Notes: generated from the sequence alone by a model not told the origin. Positions 33,046-43,437 are shown, counted from the first letter of the stretch. The stretch: 64,000 bases of DNA from an uncultured Verrucomicrobiota bacterium (GCA_903848465.1 CAINGK010000070.1:1-64000), one strand, 5' to 3'. Numbers and translations are program-made.

Positions 33046-35064
33046 ATGAAGCGTCTCCTCCTCCCCTTCCTCGCCCTCAGCGCCGCCCTGGCCGATGGCC
33101 TCAAGGACAACCAAGCCGCAGACGTGCGCCCTGTGCCACCTCCTGGCGTGGCAGTGCCTGATGCAGATCGTGCCCGCCTCACTGAAGGATTGAAGAAACT
33201 CCGCACGGCTATTGATGACGCCGCCAAGGCGCAGTCAAAGAATCCGCAGCTCGCAGATCTGCTGCCAGACATTGAGATCTACCACAAGGCGGTTGATTGG
33301 GCGCTCCGCTACAATGAGGTTCACAAGCTGGGCGAACTCAAAAACGCCGACGAACTCATTGCCGAAGGTCTGCAACGTGCCGAGCAGTTCAAAACCGGCC
33401 AGGCTCCGTGGACGAAGCAGAAGGGCCTCGTGGTGCGCGCCTATCGCTCCAAGATCGATGGCTCGGTGCAGCCCTACGGCATGATCATTCCTGAGAGCTA
33501 TTCCGGTGCTCCGACGCGTCTCGATGCTTGGTGCCATGGCCGTGGTGAGACGCTTAGCGAACTCGCCTTCCTCGATCAGCGCCGCAAGCAGGCCGGGCAG
33601 ATCACGCCCAAAGGAGTCCTCGTGCTGCATCCCTACGGCCGCTACTGCTGCGCAAACAAGTTCGCCGGTGAGATCGACTTGATCGAAGCCATCGACCACG
33701 CCTCCAAGTTTTATGCCATTGATGAAGACCGCATCATCGTGCGTGGCTTCAGCATGGGCGGAGCGGCAGCGTGGCAGTTCGCGGTGAATTACGCTGACAA
33801 GTGGTGCGGTGCCAATCCCGGTGCCGGCTTTGCCGAGACCCCCGAATTCCTCGGCGGCTACCAGAGTGAAGATGTGAGCGGCGCTCCCTGGTATCAGCAG
33901 AAGCTCTGGCACTGGTACAACTCCACCGACAACGCCCTGAACCTGGAAAACTGCCCCACCGTGGCTTATAGCGGTGAGATCGACAAACAGAAGCAGGCTG
34001 CCGACATGATGGAGAAAGCACTGCGTGGAGAAAACGTCGATCTCCTGCACATCATCGGTCCGCAGACCGCTCACAAGATTCATCCCGACTCGCTCATCGA
34101 AATCGAGAAGCGCCTCGCCAGCATCGCGGCCATCGGTCGCAATCGCGCGCCAAAGGAGATTCATCTGTCCACCTGGTTCCTGCGCTACAATCACATGTTC
34201 TGGGTCACGGTGGATGCACTTGAAGAACACTGGGTGCGCGGCCGCATTCATGCCCGTATCACCGGTCCGTCCGAGATCACCATCAAGCTGCAGAACATCA
34301 GCGCCTTCACGCTCGACATGCCCTCAGGCCACTGCCCGCTGCCCCTACTCTACAAGCCCGTCGTCAGCATCGACGGCCAGTTGCTTGAAGTTACCCGCCC
34401 AAAGCTGGACCGCTCCTGGCTGGTGCATTTCCAACTGAAGAACGGCAAGTGGACGCAAACGCTCGACAATGAAGGCGACGGCAAACTGGTGAAGAAGCAC
34501 GGCCTCGAAGGTCCGATCGATGACGCCTTCATGGACAAGTTTCTCTTCGTGAAACCCACCAAGGCTGGAGCCAGCGAGAAGGTGGATGCTTGGGCCAAGG
34601 CCGAACTCGAACGCGCCCAGTTTGAATGGCGCCGCCAGTTCCGTGGCGATGCCCCGACCAAAGACGACACCGCCGTCAGCGATGCCGACATCGCCGCCAA
34701 CAACCTCGTGCTCTGGGGCGACCCGCAGAGCAATGCCGTGCTCGCCAAGATCGCCGACAAGCTACCGATCCAGTGGTCCAAGGACAAGCTCGTGGCCAAT
34801 GGCAAGACCTACGATGCCGCCACCAGTGCGCCCGTGCTCATCTATCCGAACCCGCTCAATCCGACGAAGTATGTCGTGATCAATAGCGGCTTCACCTATC
34901 GCGAATACGATTACCTCAACAACGCCCGTCAGGTGGCCAAGCTGCCAGACTGGGCGGTGATCGATCTTACCAAGCCCAAGACCAGCCAGGCCCCCGGCGG
35001 CATCAGCGATGCCGGTTTCTTCGGCGAGAGCTGGGAGTGGAAGGCCGCCCCCGTGAAGAAGTAG
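33046..35064 (+). CDS. Exported prolyl-oligopeptidase-like serine hydrolase
   Basis: 672 residues with a short signal peptide (KRLLLPFLALSAALA). The catalytic domain is central (about 130-340): GMIIPESY, the oxyanion region DAWCHGRGETLSE, and the nucleophile elbow GFSMGGAAAW near residue 230. A likely His lies in GPQTAHKIHPDS near 348, fitting an alpha/beta-hydrolase triad. The C-terminal half holds a beta-rich region and a segment resembling DUF-type tails (GDPQSNAVLAKIAD, FTYREYDYLNNA) seen in PVC peptidase/esterase proteins. Substrate could be a peptide or ester on a glycan. It precedes the FGE-like gene by 3 bases, so co-translation is likely. Confidence 0.83.
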   Translation: MKRLLLPFLALSAALADGLKDNQAADVRPVPPPGVAVPDADRARLTEGLKKLRTAIDDAAKAQSKNPQLADLLPDIEIYHKAVDWALRYNEVHKLGELKNADELIAEGLQRAEQFKTGQAPWTKQKGLVVRAYRSKIDGSVQPYGMIIPESYSGAPTRLDAWCHGRGETLSELAFLDQRRKQAGQITPKGVLVLHPYGRYCCANKFAGEIDLIEAIDHASKFYAIDEDRIIVRGFSMGGAAAWQFAVNYADKWCGANPGAGFAETPEFLGGYQSEDVSGAPWYQQKLWHWYNSTDNALNLENCPTVAYSGEIDKQKQAADMMEKALRGENVDLLHIIGPQTAHKIHPDSLIEIEKRLASIAAIGRNRAPKEIHLSTWFLRYNHMFWVTVDALEEHWVRGRIHARITGPSEITIKLQNISAFTLDMPSGHCPLPLLYKPVVSIDGQLLEVTRPKLDRSWLVHFQLKNGKWTQTLDNEGDGKLVKKHGLEGPIDDAFMDKFLFVKPTKAGASEKVDAWAKAELERAQFEWRRQFRGDAPTKDDTAVSDADIAANNLVLWGDPQSNAVLAKIADKLPIQWSKDKLVANGKTYDAATSAPVLIYPNPLNPTKYVVINSGFTYREYDYLNNARQVAKLPDWAVIDLTKPKTSQAPGGISDAGFFGESWEWKAAPVKK

Positions 35065-35067
35065 GCC

Positions 35068-35829
35068 ATGCAGCGCTTGCTCCCTGCCCTTTTCCTCTTG
35101 CTGCTGACTTACTACGCCAGCGCTCAGACGGCCAAGATCGAAACGGCATTCTCCAACAGCCTGGAGATGCCATTCGTTCGCGTCGCGAGCATCGGTGTGC
35201 TGGTCTGCCGCTATGAGACGCGGGTGAAAGACTACCAGCCATTCGCTGCCGCCACGAGTGTCGAATGGAAGAAGCCTGACTTCCCGCAAACGCCCGATCA
35301 TCCCGCCATCAATGTCAGCTTTACCGACACACTGGCCTTCTGCGAATGGCTGGGCAAAAAAGAAGGCCGCAAGTACCGCCTGCTTACCGATCAGGAATGG
35401 AGCGTGCTGGCAGGCTTGCAGGAGAAGCCTGAAATTGCCCCCAATCAGCAACCGCCCAGCACGGGTATCCATCACTGGGGCAAAGCTCCCCTCTCCAAGA
35501 CCGTCGGCAATTTCTGCGACGAGGCCTTCGGCAAAAAGTATCACAACAGCTACGATGCCAAATGGCTGGAGATGGACGACGGCTATCCTGACACCGCTCC
35601 TGTCGGCAGCTACCCTGCCGATGCCAACGGCCTCTACGACTTCGCCGGCAACGTCTGGGAATGGGTCGATGGCTGGTACGACCCACCCAACAACACCCTG
35701 CGCATCGTCCGTGGCGGCTCCTTCCGCGCTGGAAGTGAAAAACGCCTGCTGGCTTCATTCCGCGGACCAGACCCGCACAACGTCCACCTCGACAGCGTGG
35801 GGTTTCGGATTGTGTGTGAGAAGGAGTGA
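35068..35829 (+). CDS. FGE-sulfatase-domain (SUMF1-like) exported protein
   Basis: 253 residues, signal peptide LLPALFLLLLTYYASA. The formylglycine-generating-enzyme fold is clear: HPAINVSFTDTLAFCEWLG, YRLLTDQEWSVLAG, NGLYDFAGNVWEWVDGWY, RGGSFRAGS, GFRIV. The two Cys that bind copper and act in true FGE (GGSxxC and the Cys five residues on) are absent: GGSFRAGSEKR. It is therefore unlikely to activate the four Cys-type sulfatases of this window and may be a binding or other modification domain. It forms an operon with the hydrolase upstream. Confidence 0.82.
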   Translation: MQRLLPALFLLLLTYYASAQTAKIETAFSNSLEMPFVRVASIGVLVCRYETRVKDYQPFAAATSVEWKKPDFPQTPDHPAINVSFTDTLAFCEWLGKKEGRKYRLLTDQEWSVLAGLQEKPEIAPNQQPPSTGIHHWGKAPLSKTVGNFCDEAFGKKYHNSYDAKWLEMDDGYPDTAPVGSYPADANGLYDFAGNVWEWVDGWYDPPNNTLRIVRGGSFRAGSEKRLLASFRGPDPHNVHLDSVGFRIVCEKE

Positions 35830-35830
35830 T

Positions 35831-36211
35831 TCACCCCATCAACGGCGGATGCATCTCAATCGGCGGAATTCGCGTGCAGACGCGCCGCCCATCCGGCGTC
35901 GTTCCAAAGAAGGACCCCGTGGCGGTGCTTTCGGTCTTGATGACGTGGTATGAGTTGTAGCTGAAGGTTTCCCCCGGCGAGAGATTGGGGAACTGGCCGA
36001 CGACGCCGTCGCCTTCGACAACCATGGTGTCGCCGTCCGTGTCACGCACGATCCATTTGCGGCCGAAAATGCGCACGATGTCGTCTGAGTCGTTGTGGAT
36101 CGAGAGATGATACACAAACGGGTGCGGACGATCTGGCGGAGCAGGCCTGGTGGGGTCGTAGGCGATGCTGTCCACCGTGACCGTGAGTCCTGGCAACGGA
36201 TCGAAATTCAT
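35831..36211 (-). CDS. apaG: ApaG-domain protein
   Basis: 126 residues from MNFDPLPGLTVTV. Longer in-frame starts run into the divergent kinase gene and are not needed. The ApaG/FBA-like beta-sandwich is shown by FVYHLSIHNDSDDIVRIFGRKWIVRDTDG and EGVVGQFPNLSPGETFSYNSY-type strands. In Salmonella ApaG (CorD) is tied to cobalt resistance and magnesium efflux, but molecular function is unproved. It converges with the FGE-like gene, the stops being one base apart, and is divergent from thiD with 85 bases between. Confidence 0.85.
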   Translation of the reverse strand: MNFDPLPGLTVTVDSIAYDPTRPAPPDRPHPFVYHLSIHNDSDDIVRIFGRKWIVRDTDGDTMVVEGDGVVGQFPNLSPGETFSYNSYHVIKTESTATGSFFGTTPDGRRVCTRIPPIEMHPPLMG

Positions 36212-36296
36212 GGCGTAAGTTAGTTCATACGCCGGATGCCACAAGCCGGGGTTTGCAAAAAGCAGCCGGACTCGTACCATCCCGCCAGCCGCCACC

Positions 36297-37109
36297 ATGA
36301 CTTCCCCTCCCGTCGTTCTCTCCATCGCAGGTTCAGATTCTTCCTGTGGAGCGGGGGTGCAGGCGGATTTGAAGGCCATTTCAGCCCTCGGTGGCTACGG
36401 CCTGAATGCACTGACCAGTGTGGTGTCAGAGACGCCCGGCCTCGTCTCACAGGTGCGCCTGCTGGATGCGGACTTCATTGTGGATCAGATGAGTGTGCTG
36501 TTTGGCGGTTTCCCCATTGCCGCCGCGAAGACCGGCATGCTCGGCGGGCGGGATCAGGTGCATGCGGTGGCGGAAACTTGGCGGCAGCTTGGCCATGGGC
36601 GCATCCCGCTGGTCGTTGACCCCGTCATGATCGCCACCAGCGGCGGCAGGCTGCTCGAAGATGCCGCCGTGCGCACTTTGATCGACGAACTGCTGCCGCT
36701 GGCCTCGCTCATCACGCCGAATCTGGACGAGGCCCGCGTGCTGTGGGATCGCGAGGTTCCAGATATTGAGGCCATGGAGGCCTGCGCTCTTGAACTGAGC
36801 GCTCGTTTCGATGCCGCCGTGCTGGTCAAAGGTGGTCACCTAAAGGGTGACGCCGCCGATGTCCTCTGCCTGGATGGCGAACTTTTCTGGCACACCGCAC
36901 CGCGCACGCCCAGCGTGCGCACCCATGGTACCGGTTGCACCTTTTCCGCTGCCATCGCCACCGGTCTGGCACTGGAAATGGGCCTGAATGAAGCCGTTGC
37001 AGTCGCCAAGGAGTTCGTCAGCCGCGCCATCGCCCAGCATTTCATGTGGCAAAGTGCTGGCGCAGCGCCCGTACATGCTCTCAATCATCTGCAGCAGACC
37101 AACGCATGA
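36297..37109 (+). CDS. thiD: Hydroxymethylpyrimidine/phosphomethylpyrimidine kinase
   Basis: Phosphorylates HMP and HMP-phosphate in thiamine synthesis. 270 residues, ribokinase-like fold: LSIAGSDSSCGAGVQADLKAIS at the N-terminus (the ThiD signature), VVDPVMIATSGGRLL near 100, ITPNLDEARVL near 140, VLVKGGHLKGDAADVL near 180 and THGTGCTFSAAIATGLA near 205 with the anion-hole Gly-Thr-Gly-Cys. It is the first gene of a tight operon with the S41-like and IF-1-like genes: its TGA overlaps the ATG of the next gene (ATGA at 37106-37109). No thiamine riboswitch was seen before it. Confidence 0.94.
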   Translation: MTSPPVVLSIAGSDSSCGAGVQADLKAISALGGYGLNALTSVVSETPGLVSQVRLLDADFIVDQMSVLFGGFPIAAAKTGMLGGRDQVHAVAETWRQLGHGRIPLVVDPVMIATSGGRLLEDAAVRTLIDELLPLASLITPNLDEARVLWDREVPDIEAMEACALELSARFDAAVLVKGGHLKGDAADVLCLDGELFWHTAPRTPSVRTHGTGCTFSAAIATGLALEMGLNEAVAVAKEFVSRAIAQHFMWQSAGAAPVHALNHLQQTNA

Positions 37110-38203
37110 GACGACTCGCCTTCATTTTGACTTTTACCTCTTCCGTATTCGCCGCCAGTGGCACGGAGCCGAAGGACGTCAGCCAGGCAGGCATCCAGAC
37201 GGCGTTTCGCATCCTGCAGAAGGAATACATCCGCAGCAGTGATCTGACCTTTGATGTGCTGAACCGTGCCGCACTCTCAGGTCTGCTCCAGCGACTTGAT
37301 TTCGGTGCGGAGCTGGTGCCCCGCACTAGCGAGGCCAAATCCGGCGCGCTCTCCGGTGTGCAGGCAGAACTGCTCACGCCGCAGATTGGCTACCTGCGCC
37401 CCCGCGAATTTACGCCGCGCGAAACGAAGGAACTTGAGCAGCAGATGTGTGAGTTTGTGAGCAAAAAGGTCGGCCATCTCATCCTCGACCTCCGCAGTCC
37501 AGCCCCACCAGGGGATTTCAATGATGCGGCGGACATGTTGGGCCTGTTCATCCCCAAAGGCGAAGTGCTGTTCAAAATGAAGCAAATGGGACAGACGGTC
37601 TCCGAAGTTGAAACGAATACCCGCGAGCCGATATGGTCAAAGCAACTGCTCGTCCTCGTCGATGATGAGACCAACAACCTGGGTGAAACCATGGCCGCCG
37701 TACTGCGCCAGCGGAAGCAGGCGCTCTTGATAGGCACCCCCACTCGCGGTGGAGCCGTGCGCTATGAAACGGTACCGGTGGATGCCGGGTGGTCCCTGCG
37801 CTTTGCCCGTGCCGAGGTGCTGCTCACTGACGACAGCTCGGTATACAAAAAGGGCCTCCAGCCAGATTTCCCGATCTCCATGCCGACCACCATCAAGCGC
37901 CAGGTGTTTCACGCCACCGATGCCACGGACGTCAAAAGCGCCATCACTGACAAGCCTCGCGCACGATTCAACGAAGCCGCACTCGTCGCCAATACCAATC
38001 CCGAGCTCGACTCCTACCTCAAGCGCTCCGCTGGTCAGGCCCTGCCCGAGGATGCGCCACGTCCCTCTGACGTCGTGCTGCAGCGTGCGGTGGATCTCAT
38101 CACTGCCCGCACTTTGTTTCAATCAGCCAAGATCGACTGGAATCGAAAGGCTCCTGTCAGCAATGAACCTCCGGCACGCCGTGCCATTCCCGTGACGAAG
38201 TGA
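37106..38203 (+). CDS. Exported S41-peptidase-like protein lacking the catalytic dyad
   Basis: 365 residues from MRRLAFILTFTSSVFA, a signal peptide. The core follows the C-terminal processing protease layout: LQAELLTPQIGYLRP-like strand, GHLILDLRSPAPPGDFNDAADMLGLFI, then LLVLVDDETNNLGETMAAVL, QALLIGTPTRGGAV and KKGLQPDFPI. In active enzymes the third block carries S-A-S-E with the nucleophile Ser and the fourth carries a Lys; here they read NNLGE and TRGG, so Ser and Lys are both missing. A PDZ domain is also absent. A non-catalytic scaffold or inhibitor role is possible. Start overlaps thiD. Confidence 0.75.
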   Translation: MRRLAFILTFTSSVFAASGTEPKDVSQAGIQTAFRILQKEYIRSSDLTFDVLNRAALSGLLQRLDFGAELVPRTSEAKSGALSGVQAELLTPQIGYLRPREFTPRETKELEQQMCEFVSKKVGHLILDLRSPAPPGDFNDAADMLGLFIPKGEVLFKMKQMGQTVSEVETNTREPIWSKQLLVLVDDETNNLGETMAAVLRQRKQALLIGTPTRGGAVRYETVPVDAGWSLRFARAEVLLTDDSSVYKKGLQPDFPISMPTTIKRQVFHATDATDVKSAITDKPRARFNEAALVANTNPELDSYLKRSAGQALPEDAPRPSDVVLQRAVDLITARTLFQSAKIDWNRKAPVSNEPPARRAIPVTK

Positions 38204-38412
38204 TGGAGATCCCCCACCGACTTGAAACCGTGGCCACGATCCGTCGTGTGCTCAGTCCACGCACCTGCCACGCCGTGTTGCCGAATGGGAAAGAGATTTT
38301 CGGCACCATCCAGAAACAACTGCCAGAGTTTCCTCTCCAAGAGGGCGCAGCCGTACGCGTGCGCCTCTACGTCAGCGACTTCTCGTATGGCGAGATGCTG
38401 GGTGCAGCTTGA
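38203..38412 (+). CDS. IF-1-like small OB-fold protein
   Basis: 69 residues (ATG at 38203; a GTG codon directly before could also serve). The stretch TVATIRRVLSPRTCHAVLPNGKEIFG, a gap, then LQEGAAVRVRLYVSDFSYGEML follows the S1/OB-fold order of translation initiation factor 1, including a basic strand, the (Q/A)-V-x-L-x-N-G turn and the V-x-V-x-L-x-x-x-D pattern. It is the third gene of the thiD operon, its start overlapping the stop of the S41-like gene. It may be a second IF-1 or an unrelated RNA-binding paralog; the normal infA would be elsewhere. Confidence 0.75.
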   Translation: MEIPHRLETVATIRRVLSPRTCHAVLPNGKEIFGTIQKQLPEFPLQEGAAVRVRLYVSDFSYGEMLGAA

Positions 38413-38474
38413 GTACGATGGGCACTCCTGCCCGTCGATCAGCGGCACCGCAGACACACTCGCCCTCTCCAACC

Positions 38475-39995
38475 TCACACCTCATCCGGCACGACAAACG
38501 GTGCGCGATACTTGTCTTTGAGCATCGCGTTCGCAGCGTCTTGATCAATGAAGCGCTCGGTCTTGCCGTCCATCTTGAGCACGGGGCCGAGAGTGAGCAT
38601 GTCCTTGGTGAGATCGATCTCGTTCTTGCCCAGGTGATCCTGCATGCGCTCAAAGCTTTCCGTGGCGAAGCGATCGCCTTTGATCTGTTCAAGGATGGCT
38701 GCGGGCTTCTCTTTCTGGCCGAGACGATGACTGATATTCGCCGTGTGGCAGAGGGCGCTGGAGAGATGGCCTTCGAGGATGTCAGCGTGCAGATCATCCA
38801 CGCGGCGGCTGCGGCAGGCATTGATGAAGTTTTTGAAGTGGTCTTCACTGCCTTCGAACTTCTTCATCTCCTTGCCTTCTTTGTCAAAGACAACACAGCC
38901 CGAGTAGCTCGGGACAACGATGGTACCGCCCTCACATTCGATGATGACACCGACACCCGCGCCTTCGACGCCGGGTTCAGTCTTGCCGTCTTTGCCGACT
39001 TTAGGAATGGGCTGAAACTTCACGCCCTTGGTGGTCTGCATGAGCTTGTCCATATTCTTGCCGTCCTTCGCGTCCGGTAGGCCGCGCACTTCAAAGATGA
39101 GCGGTGCCTTTTCGTAACCGTGGTAAATGATCTGCGTGTTGGCCGTTTCACCGTCATCCACATAACCGAGACGGCCACCAATGCTCCAGACGCTGGGGGA
39201 CAATTCCATCTCGCCGAGGAACCAACGGGCGATGTCCATCTGGTGGATGCCTTGATTGCCGAGATCGCCGTTGCCGTAGGCCCAGGTCCAGTGCCAGTCG
39301 TACTTCAGCTTCGCGCGCATGAGCGGGCCTTTCGGACCGGGGCCGCACCAGAGATCGTAGTCGATGGTTTCAGGAACTGGCTGCTCTTTCTCGATCTTGC
39401 CAATGCTGGGGCGGCGTTTGTAGCAAAGTCCGCGTGCGAGCAGGATCTTCCCCAGATTGCCTTCCTGCACATACTTCACCGCTTCAGCGATGCCTTTGCG
39501 GCTGGAGCGCGACTGCGTGCCCGTTTGCACGATCTTGCTGTACTTGCGTGCGGCCTTCACCATCTGCCGGCCTTCCCACACGCAGTGTGATACCGGCTTT
39601 TCGACATACACGTCCTTGCCAGCCTGCACGGCCCAGATCGTGGCAAGTGCATGCCATTGGTTTGGGGTGGCGATGCTCACGGCATCGATGTCCTTGTTTT
39701 CCAAAAGCTTCCGCAGATCGGAGTAGCCAGTAACTTTGATTTTTTCTTTGTCGTAGGACTGCAGTCCTTTGTCGAGAGTCTTGCTGTCCACGTCACACAG
39801 AGCCGCGACGCGCACGCCATCATTGTTGAGCTTGTTGTAGCCGCTGATGTGCGAGCCTCCGCGCCCGCCGAAGCCGATGACGGCCACATTCATGGTGTCG
39901 CCGGGGCTTTTCTGTGCCCAGGAGGTTTTGGCGATGTAAAACACGCCAGCAGAAGCGGCGACAGATTGTTTGAGGAAGGAGCGGCGGTGGGTCAT
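38475..39995 (-). CDS. Gfo/Idh/MocA oxidoreductase, Tat-exported
   Basis: 506 residues from MTHRRSFLKQSVAASAG, a twin-arginine signal; eight residues of open frame before it are ignored. Rossmann motif VAVIGFGGRGGSHISGYN near residue 38; ATPNQWHALATIWA near 110 and the Lys in DVYVEKPVSHCVWEG near 125. The C-terminal half carries YDLWCGPGPKGPLMR, WHWTWAYGNGDLGNQGIHQMDI, and the family tail. It is of the larger exported subgroup common in Verrucomicrobia. It is divergent from the sulfatase at 40077 with 81 bases between, so both may answer the same signal. Substrate unknown; a sugar or cyclitol is likely. Confidence 0.92.
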   Translation of the reverse strand: MTHRRSFLKQSVAASAGVFYIAKTSWAQKSPGDTMNVAVIGFGGRGGSHISGYNKLNNDGVRVAALCDVDSKTLDKGLQSYDKEKIKVTGYSDLRKLLENKDIDAVSIATPNQWHALATIWAVQAGKDVYVEKPVSHCVWEGRQMVKAARKYSKIVQTGTQSRSSRKGIAEAVKYVQEGNLGKILLARGLCYKRRPSIGKIEKEQPVPETIDYDLWCGPGPKGPLMRAKLKYDWHWTWAYGNGDLGNQGIHQMDIARWFLGEMELSPSVWSIGGRLGYVDDGETANTQIIYHGYEKAPLIFEVRGLPDAKDGKNMDKLMQTTKGVKFQPIPKVGKDGKTEPGVEGAGVGVIIECEGGTIVVPSYSGCVVFDKEGKEMKKFEGSEDHFKNFINACRSRRVDDLHADILEGHLSSALCHTANISHRLGQKEKPAAILEQIKGDRFATESFERMQDHLGKNEIDLTKDMLTLGPVLKMDGKTERFIDQDAANAMLKDKYRAPFVVPDEV

Positions 39996-40076
39996 GGCGT
40001 GTAGGAAAACGTCACGCACAGCGCAGCCTTTCCTTTTTGACAGACACGGCAGCCTTTCTTCGTTAGCGCCACCACC

Positions 40077-41552
<1,476 letters not shown>

Positions 41553-41583
41553 AAGCACATCTGCTCTTGTAATTGAATCCAAG

Positions 41584-41600
41584 ATGAGACAGTGTCTCAT
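41584..41600. promoter_or_regulatory. 17-bp perfect palindrome, likely operator
   Basis: ATGAGACA-G-TGTCTCAT lies in the 70-base gap between two sulfatase genes, ending 22 bases before the downstream ATG at 41623. Perfect eight-base arms around a single central base are typical of a dimeric repressor site. A short hairpin in the 5' leader is the alternative. I do not recognise the regulator. Confidence 0.55.
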
Positions 41601-41622
41601 TTCATCTCCCAGCCGACCTTTC

Positions 41623-43215
41623 ATGCACCGCTTTCTCGCTACCTTTTTATGCCTGACGAGTCTTTTGACCGCTCAATCTCCTTCGGCATCCCCTACCCCA
41701 GTGACTGCTGCGGCAGATGCTGAGAATACGTCCACCGTCGTTAAAACAGCAACCTCCACAGTTCCAACGCCCCCCATCCAGCCGCCGTTGGTGAAAGTCC
41801 CCGTTCCACCAGCGCTACCAACCGGATCTCCGCCCAACATCATCGTCATGCTCATCGATGATATGGGCTGGACCGACCTCGGTTGCTACGGCTCCAAATA
41901 TTACGAGACACCGCACATCGATCAGCTTGCAAAGGACGGCATGCGCTTCACGCAGGCGTATTCCGCATGCACGGTCTGCTCGCCCACGCGTGCGGCCATG
42001 ATGACGGGGAAATCCCCCGCCCGTTTGCACATCACCGACTGGATCGCAGGCCATGTGCCTAGCAATGGACGTCTGCTCATTCCCAATTGGACGATGCAAC
42101 TGCCGCTGGAGGAAGAAACCATTGCCGAACGCCTCAAAACACGCGGCTATGCCACCGCCAGCATTGGCAAATGGCATCTCGGCAATGAAGAATTTTATCC
42201 CACCAAGCACGGCTTCGATGTGAACATCGGTGGCACAAGCGGCGGCTCGCCACCGAGCTACTTCTCGCCTTACAAGATCGCCACCCTGCCCGATGGACCC
42301 AAGGATGAATTCCTGAGCGACCGGCTCACGGATGAAGCCGTGAAGTTCATCGACAAGCACAAGGAGAAACCGTTCTACATCTATCTCCCGCACTACGGCG
42401 TCCACACGCCAATCATGGGCAAGCCGGAAGTCATCGCCAAGTATCAGGCCAAGAAAGCTGTCGGTGGCCACAGCAATCCCGTGTATGCCGCGCTGGTGGA
42501 GAGCATCGACGACAGCGTGGGCAAACTGCGCGCCAAATTGAATGAACTGAAGCTCAGCGAAAACACCATTTTCATCTTCACCAGCGACAACGGCGGTCTC
42601 AGTCACATGGTCAATCCAAACGGCTGGTCGCGCGGCCCCACTGACAACAGCCCGGCACGACTTGGCAAAGGCAGCGCGTATGAGGGCGGCGTGCATATCC
42701 CGCTCATCGTCGCTTGGCCCGGCCTGGTGAAACCCGGCAGCACTTGCGATGTGCCCGTGATCACTTACGACCACGTCCCCACCTTGCTCGCCGCCACGCA
42801 GACACCGCTCAAGAAAGATCAAGTCGTCGATGGTGAGTCCCTGCTGCCATTGCTCGGCGGCACAGACACCCTCGCCCGTGAGGCCATCTACTGGCACTAC
42901 CCGCACTACCACCCCGGCAGCGCCACGCCCTACAGCGCCATCCGCGAAGGCGACTGGAAGCTCATTCTCTTCCATGAGGACAACCACGTCGAACTCTACA
43001 ATCTGAAACTCGACGCAGGTGAAGTGGACAACCGCGCCCCCTTTGACTCCGTACGCGCGCTGCAACTGCGCGACAAACTCATGGCCTGGCTCAAAGACAC
43101 CGGAGCCCAGATTCCCGAACGGAATCCGAAGTACGATCCTGACAAGCCGGTCAATGAGCCGAGGAAGCCTGGAGCAGGCGGGAACAACAACAAGAAGAAG
43201 GAAAGCAAAGAGTAA
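41623..43215 (+). CDS. Sulfatase (type I, formylglycine) with Pro-rich N-terminal linker
   Basis: 530 residues, exported (RFLATFLCLTSLLTAQS). A Ser/Thr/Pro-rich linker of about 45 residues (about 20-68) separates the signal from the catalytic domain. Metal motif IVMLIDDMGWTDLGCYGS near 75; modification site C119-S-P-T-R-A; IGKWHLG near 178 and TSDNGGLSH near 327. The C-terminus is rich in Lys and Asn (AGGNNNKKKESKE). The linker suggests attachment to a surface or complex. Start chosen at the signal peptide; the open frame upstream crosses the preceding sulfatase end. A palindromic operator candidate lies just upstream. Confidence 0.92.
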   Translation: MHRFLATFLCLTSLLTAQSPSASPTPVTAAADAENTSTVVKTATSTVPTPPIQPPLVKVPVPPALPTGSPPNIIVMLIDDMGWTDLGCYGSKYYETPHIDQLAKDGMRFTQAYSACTVCSPTRAAMMTGKSPARLHITDWIAGHVPSNGRLLIPNWTMQLPLEEETIAERLKTRGYATASIGKWHLGNEEFYPTKHGFDVNIGGTSGGSPPSYFSPYKIATLPDGPKDEFLSDRLTDEAVKFIDKHKEKPFYIYLPHYGVHTPIMGKPEVIAKYQAKKAVGGHSNPVYAALVESIDDSVGKLRAKLNELKLSENTIFIFTSDNGGLSHMVNPNGWSRGPTDNSPARLGKGSAYEGGVHIPLIVAWPGLVKPGSTCDVPVITYDHVPTLLAATQTPLKKDQVVDGESLLPLLGGTDTLAREAIYWHYPHYHPGSATPYSAIREGDWKLILFHEDNHVELYNLKLDAGEVDNRAPFDSVRALQLRDKLMAWLKDTGAQIPERNPKYDPDKPVNEPRKPGAGGNNNKKKESKE

Positions 43216-43256
43216 GGTGGGAAATCCAAAGCTTTCTCGGGACGTCTCTTCAGGCA

Positions 43257-43314
43257 CGTTGGGTGTGTCTGGCACGGCAGAGCACGCCTCCGACCGTACG
43301 TTGGGTGTGTTTGG
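43257..43314 (+). repeat. Partial direct repeat leading into the three-way element
   Basis: A block at 43258-43277 is repeated at 43298-43317 with two base changes, 40 bases apart, so a truncated copy of the element's left end precedes the full copy. CGGCAGAGCAC also occurs twice, at 43275-43285 and 43437-43447, bracketing the element. Confidence 0.55.
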
Positions 43315-43437
43315 CGCGCTGCGTTTGTTCATCACTGAGCCCCCCTTCGCCAAACCGCCCGACTCTGGGAAGGGCACCGAGTCATGGGCGATGCCATGCG
43401 CTGATGGACGGGCGGGCTGTCGCCACACCCATCCCAC
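43296..43437 (+). repeat. Dispersed three-way-junction element (family 3), copy 2
   Basis: Same layout as 13405-13547: TGGGTGTG 43302-43309 pairs with CACACCCA 43424-43431; TTTGGCG 43310-43316 with CGCCAAA 43348-43354; CCGCCCG 43355-43361 with CGGGCGG 43409-43415. The tips between pairs differ from the first copy, while the pairing blocks are identical. It fills the 306-base gap between a sulfatase and an oxidoreductase gene; no gene is supportable there. Confidence 0.8.

Noticed and set aside
41815-43437. Reverse ORF of 540 residues
   Set aside because: Antisense to a clear sulfatase, and its N-terminus is a translation of the three-way repeat.
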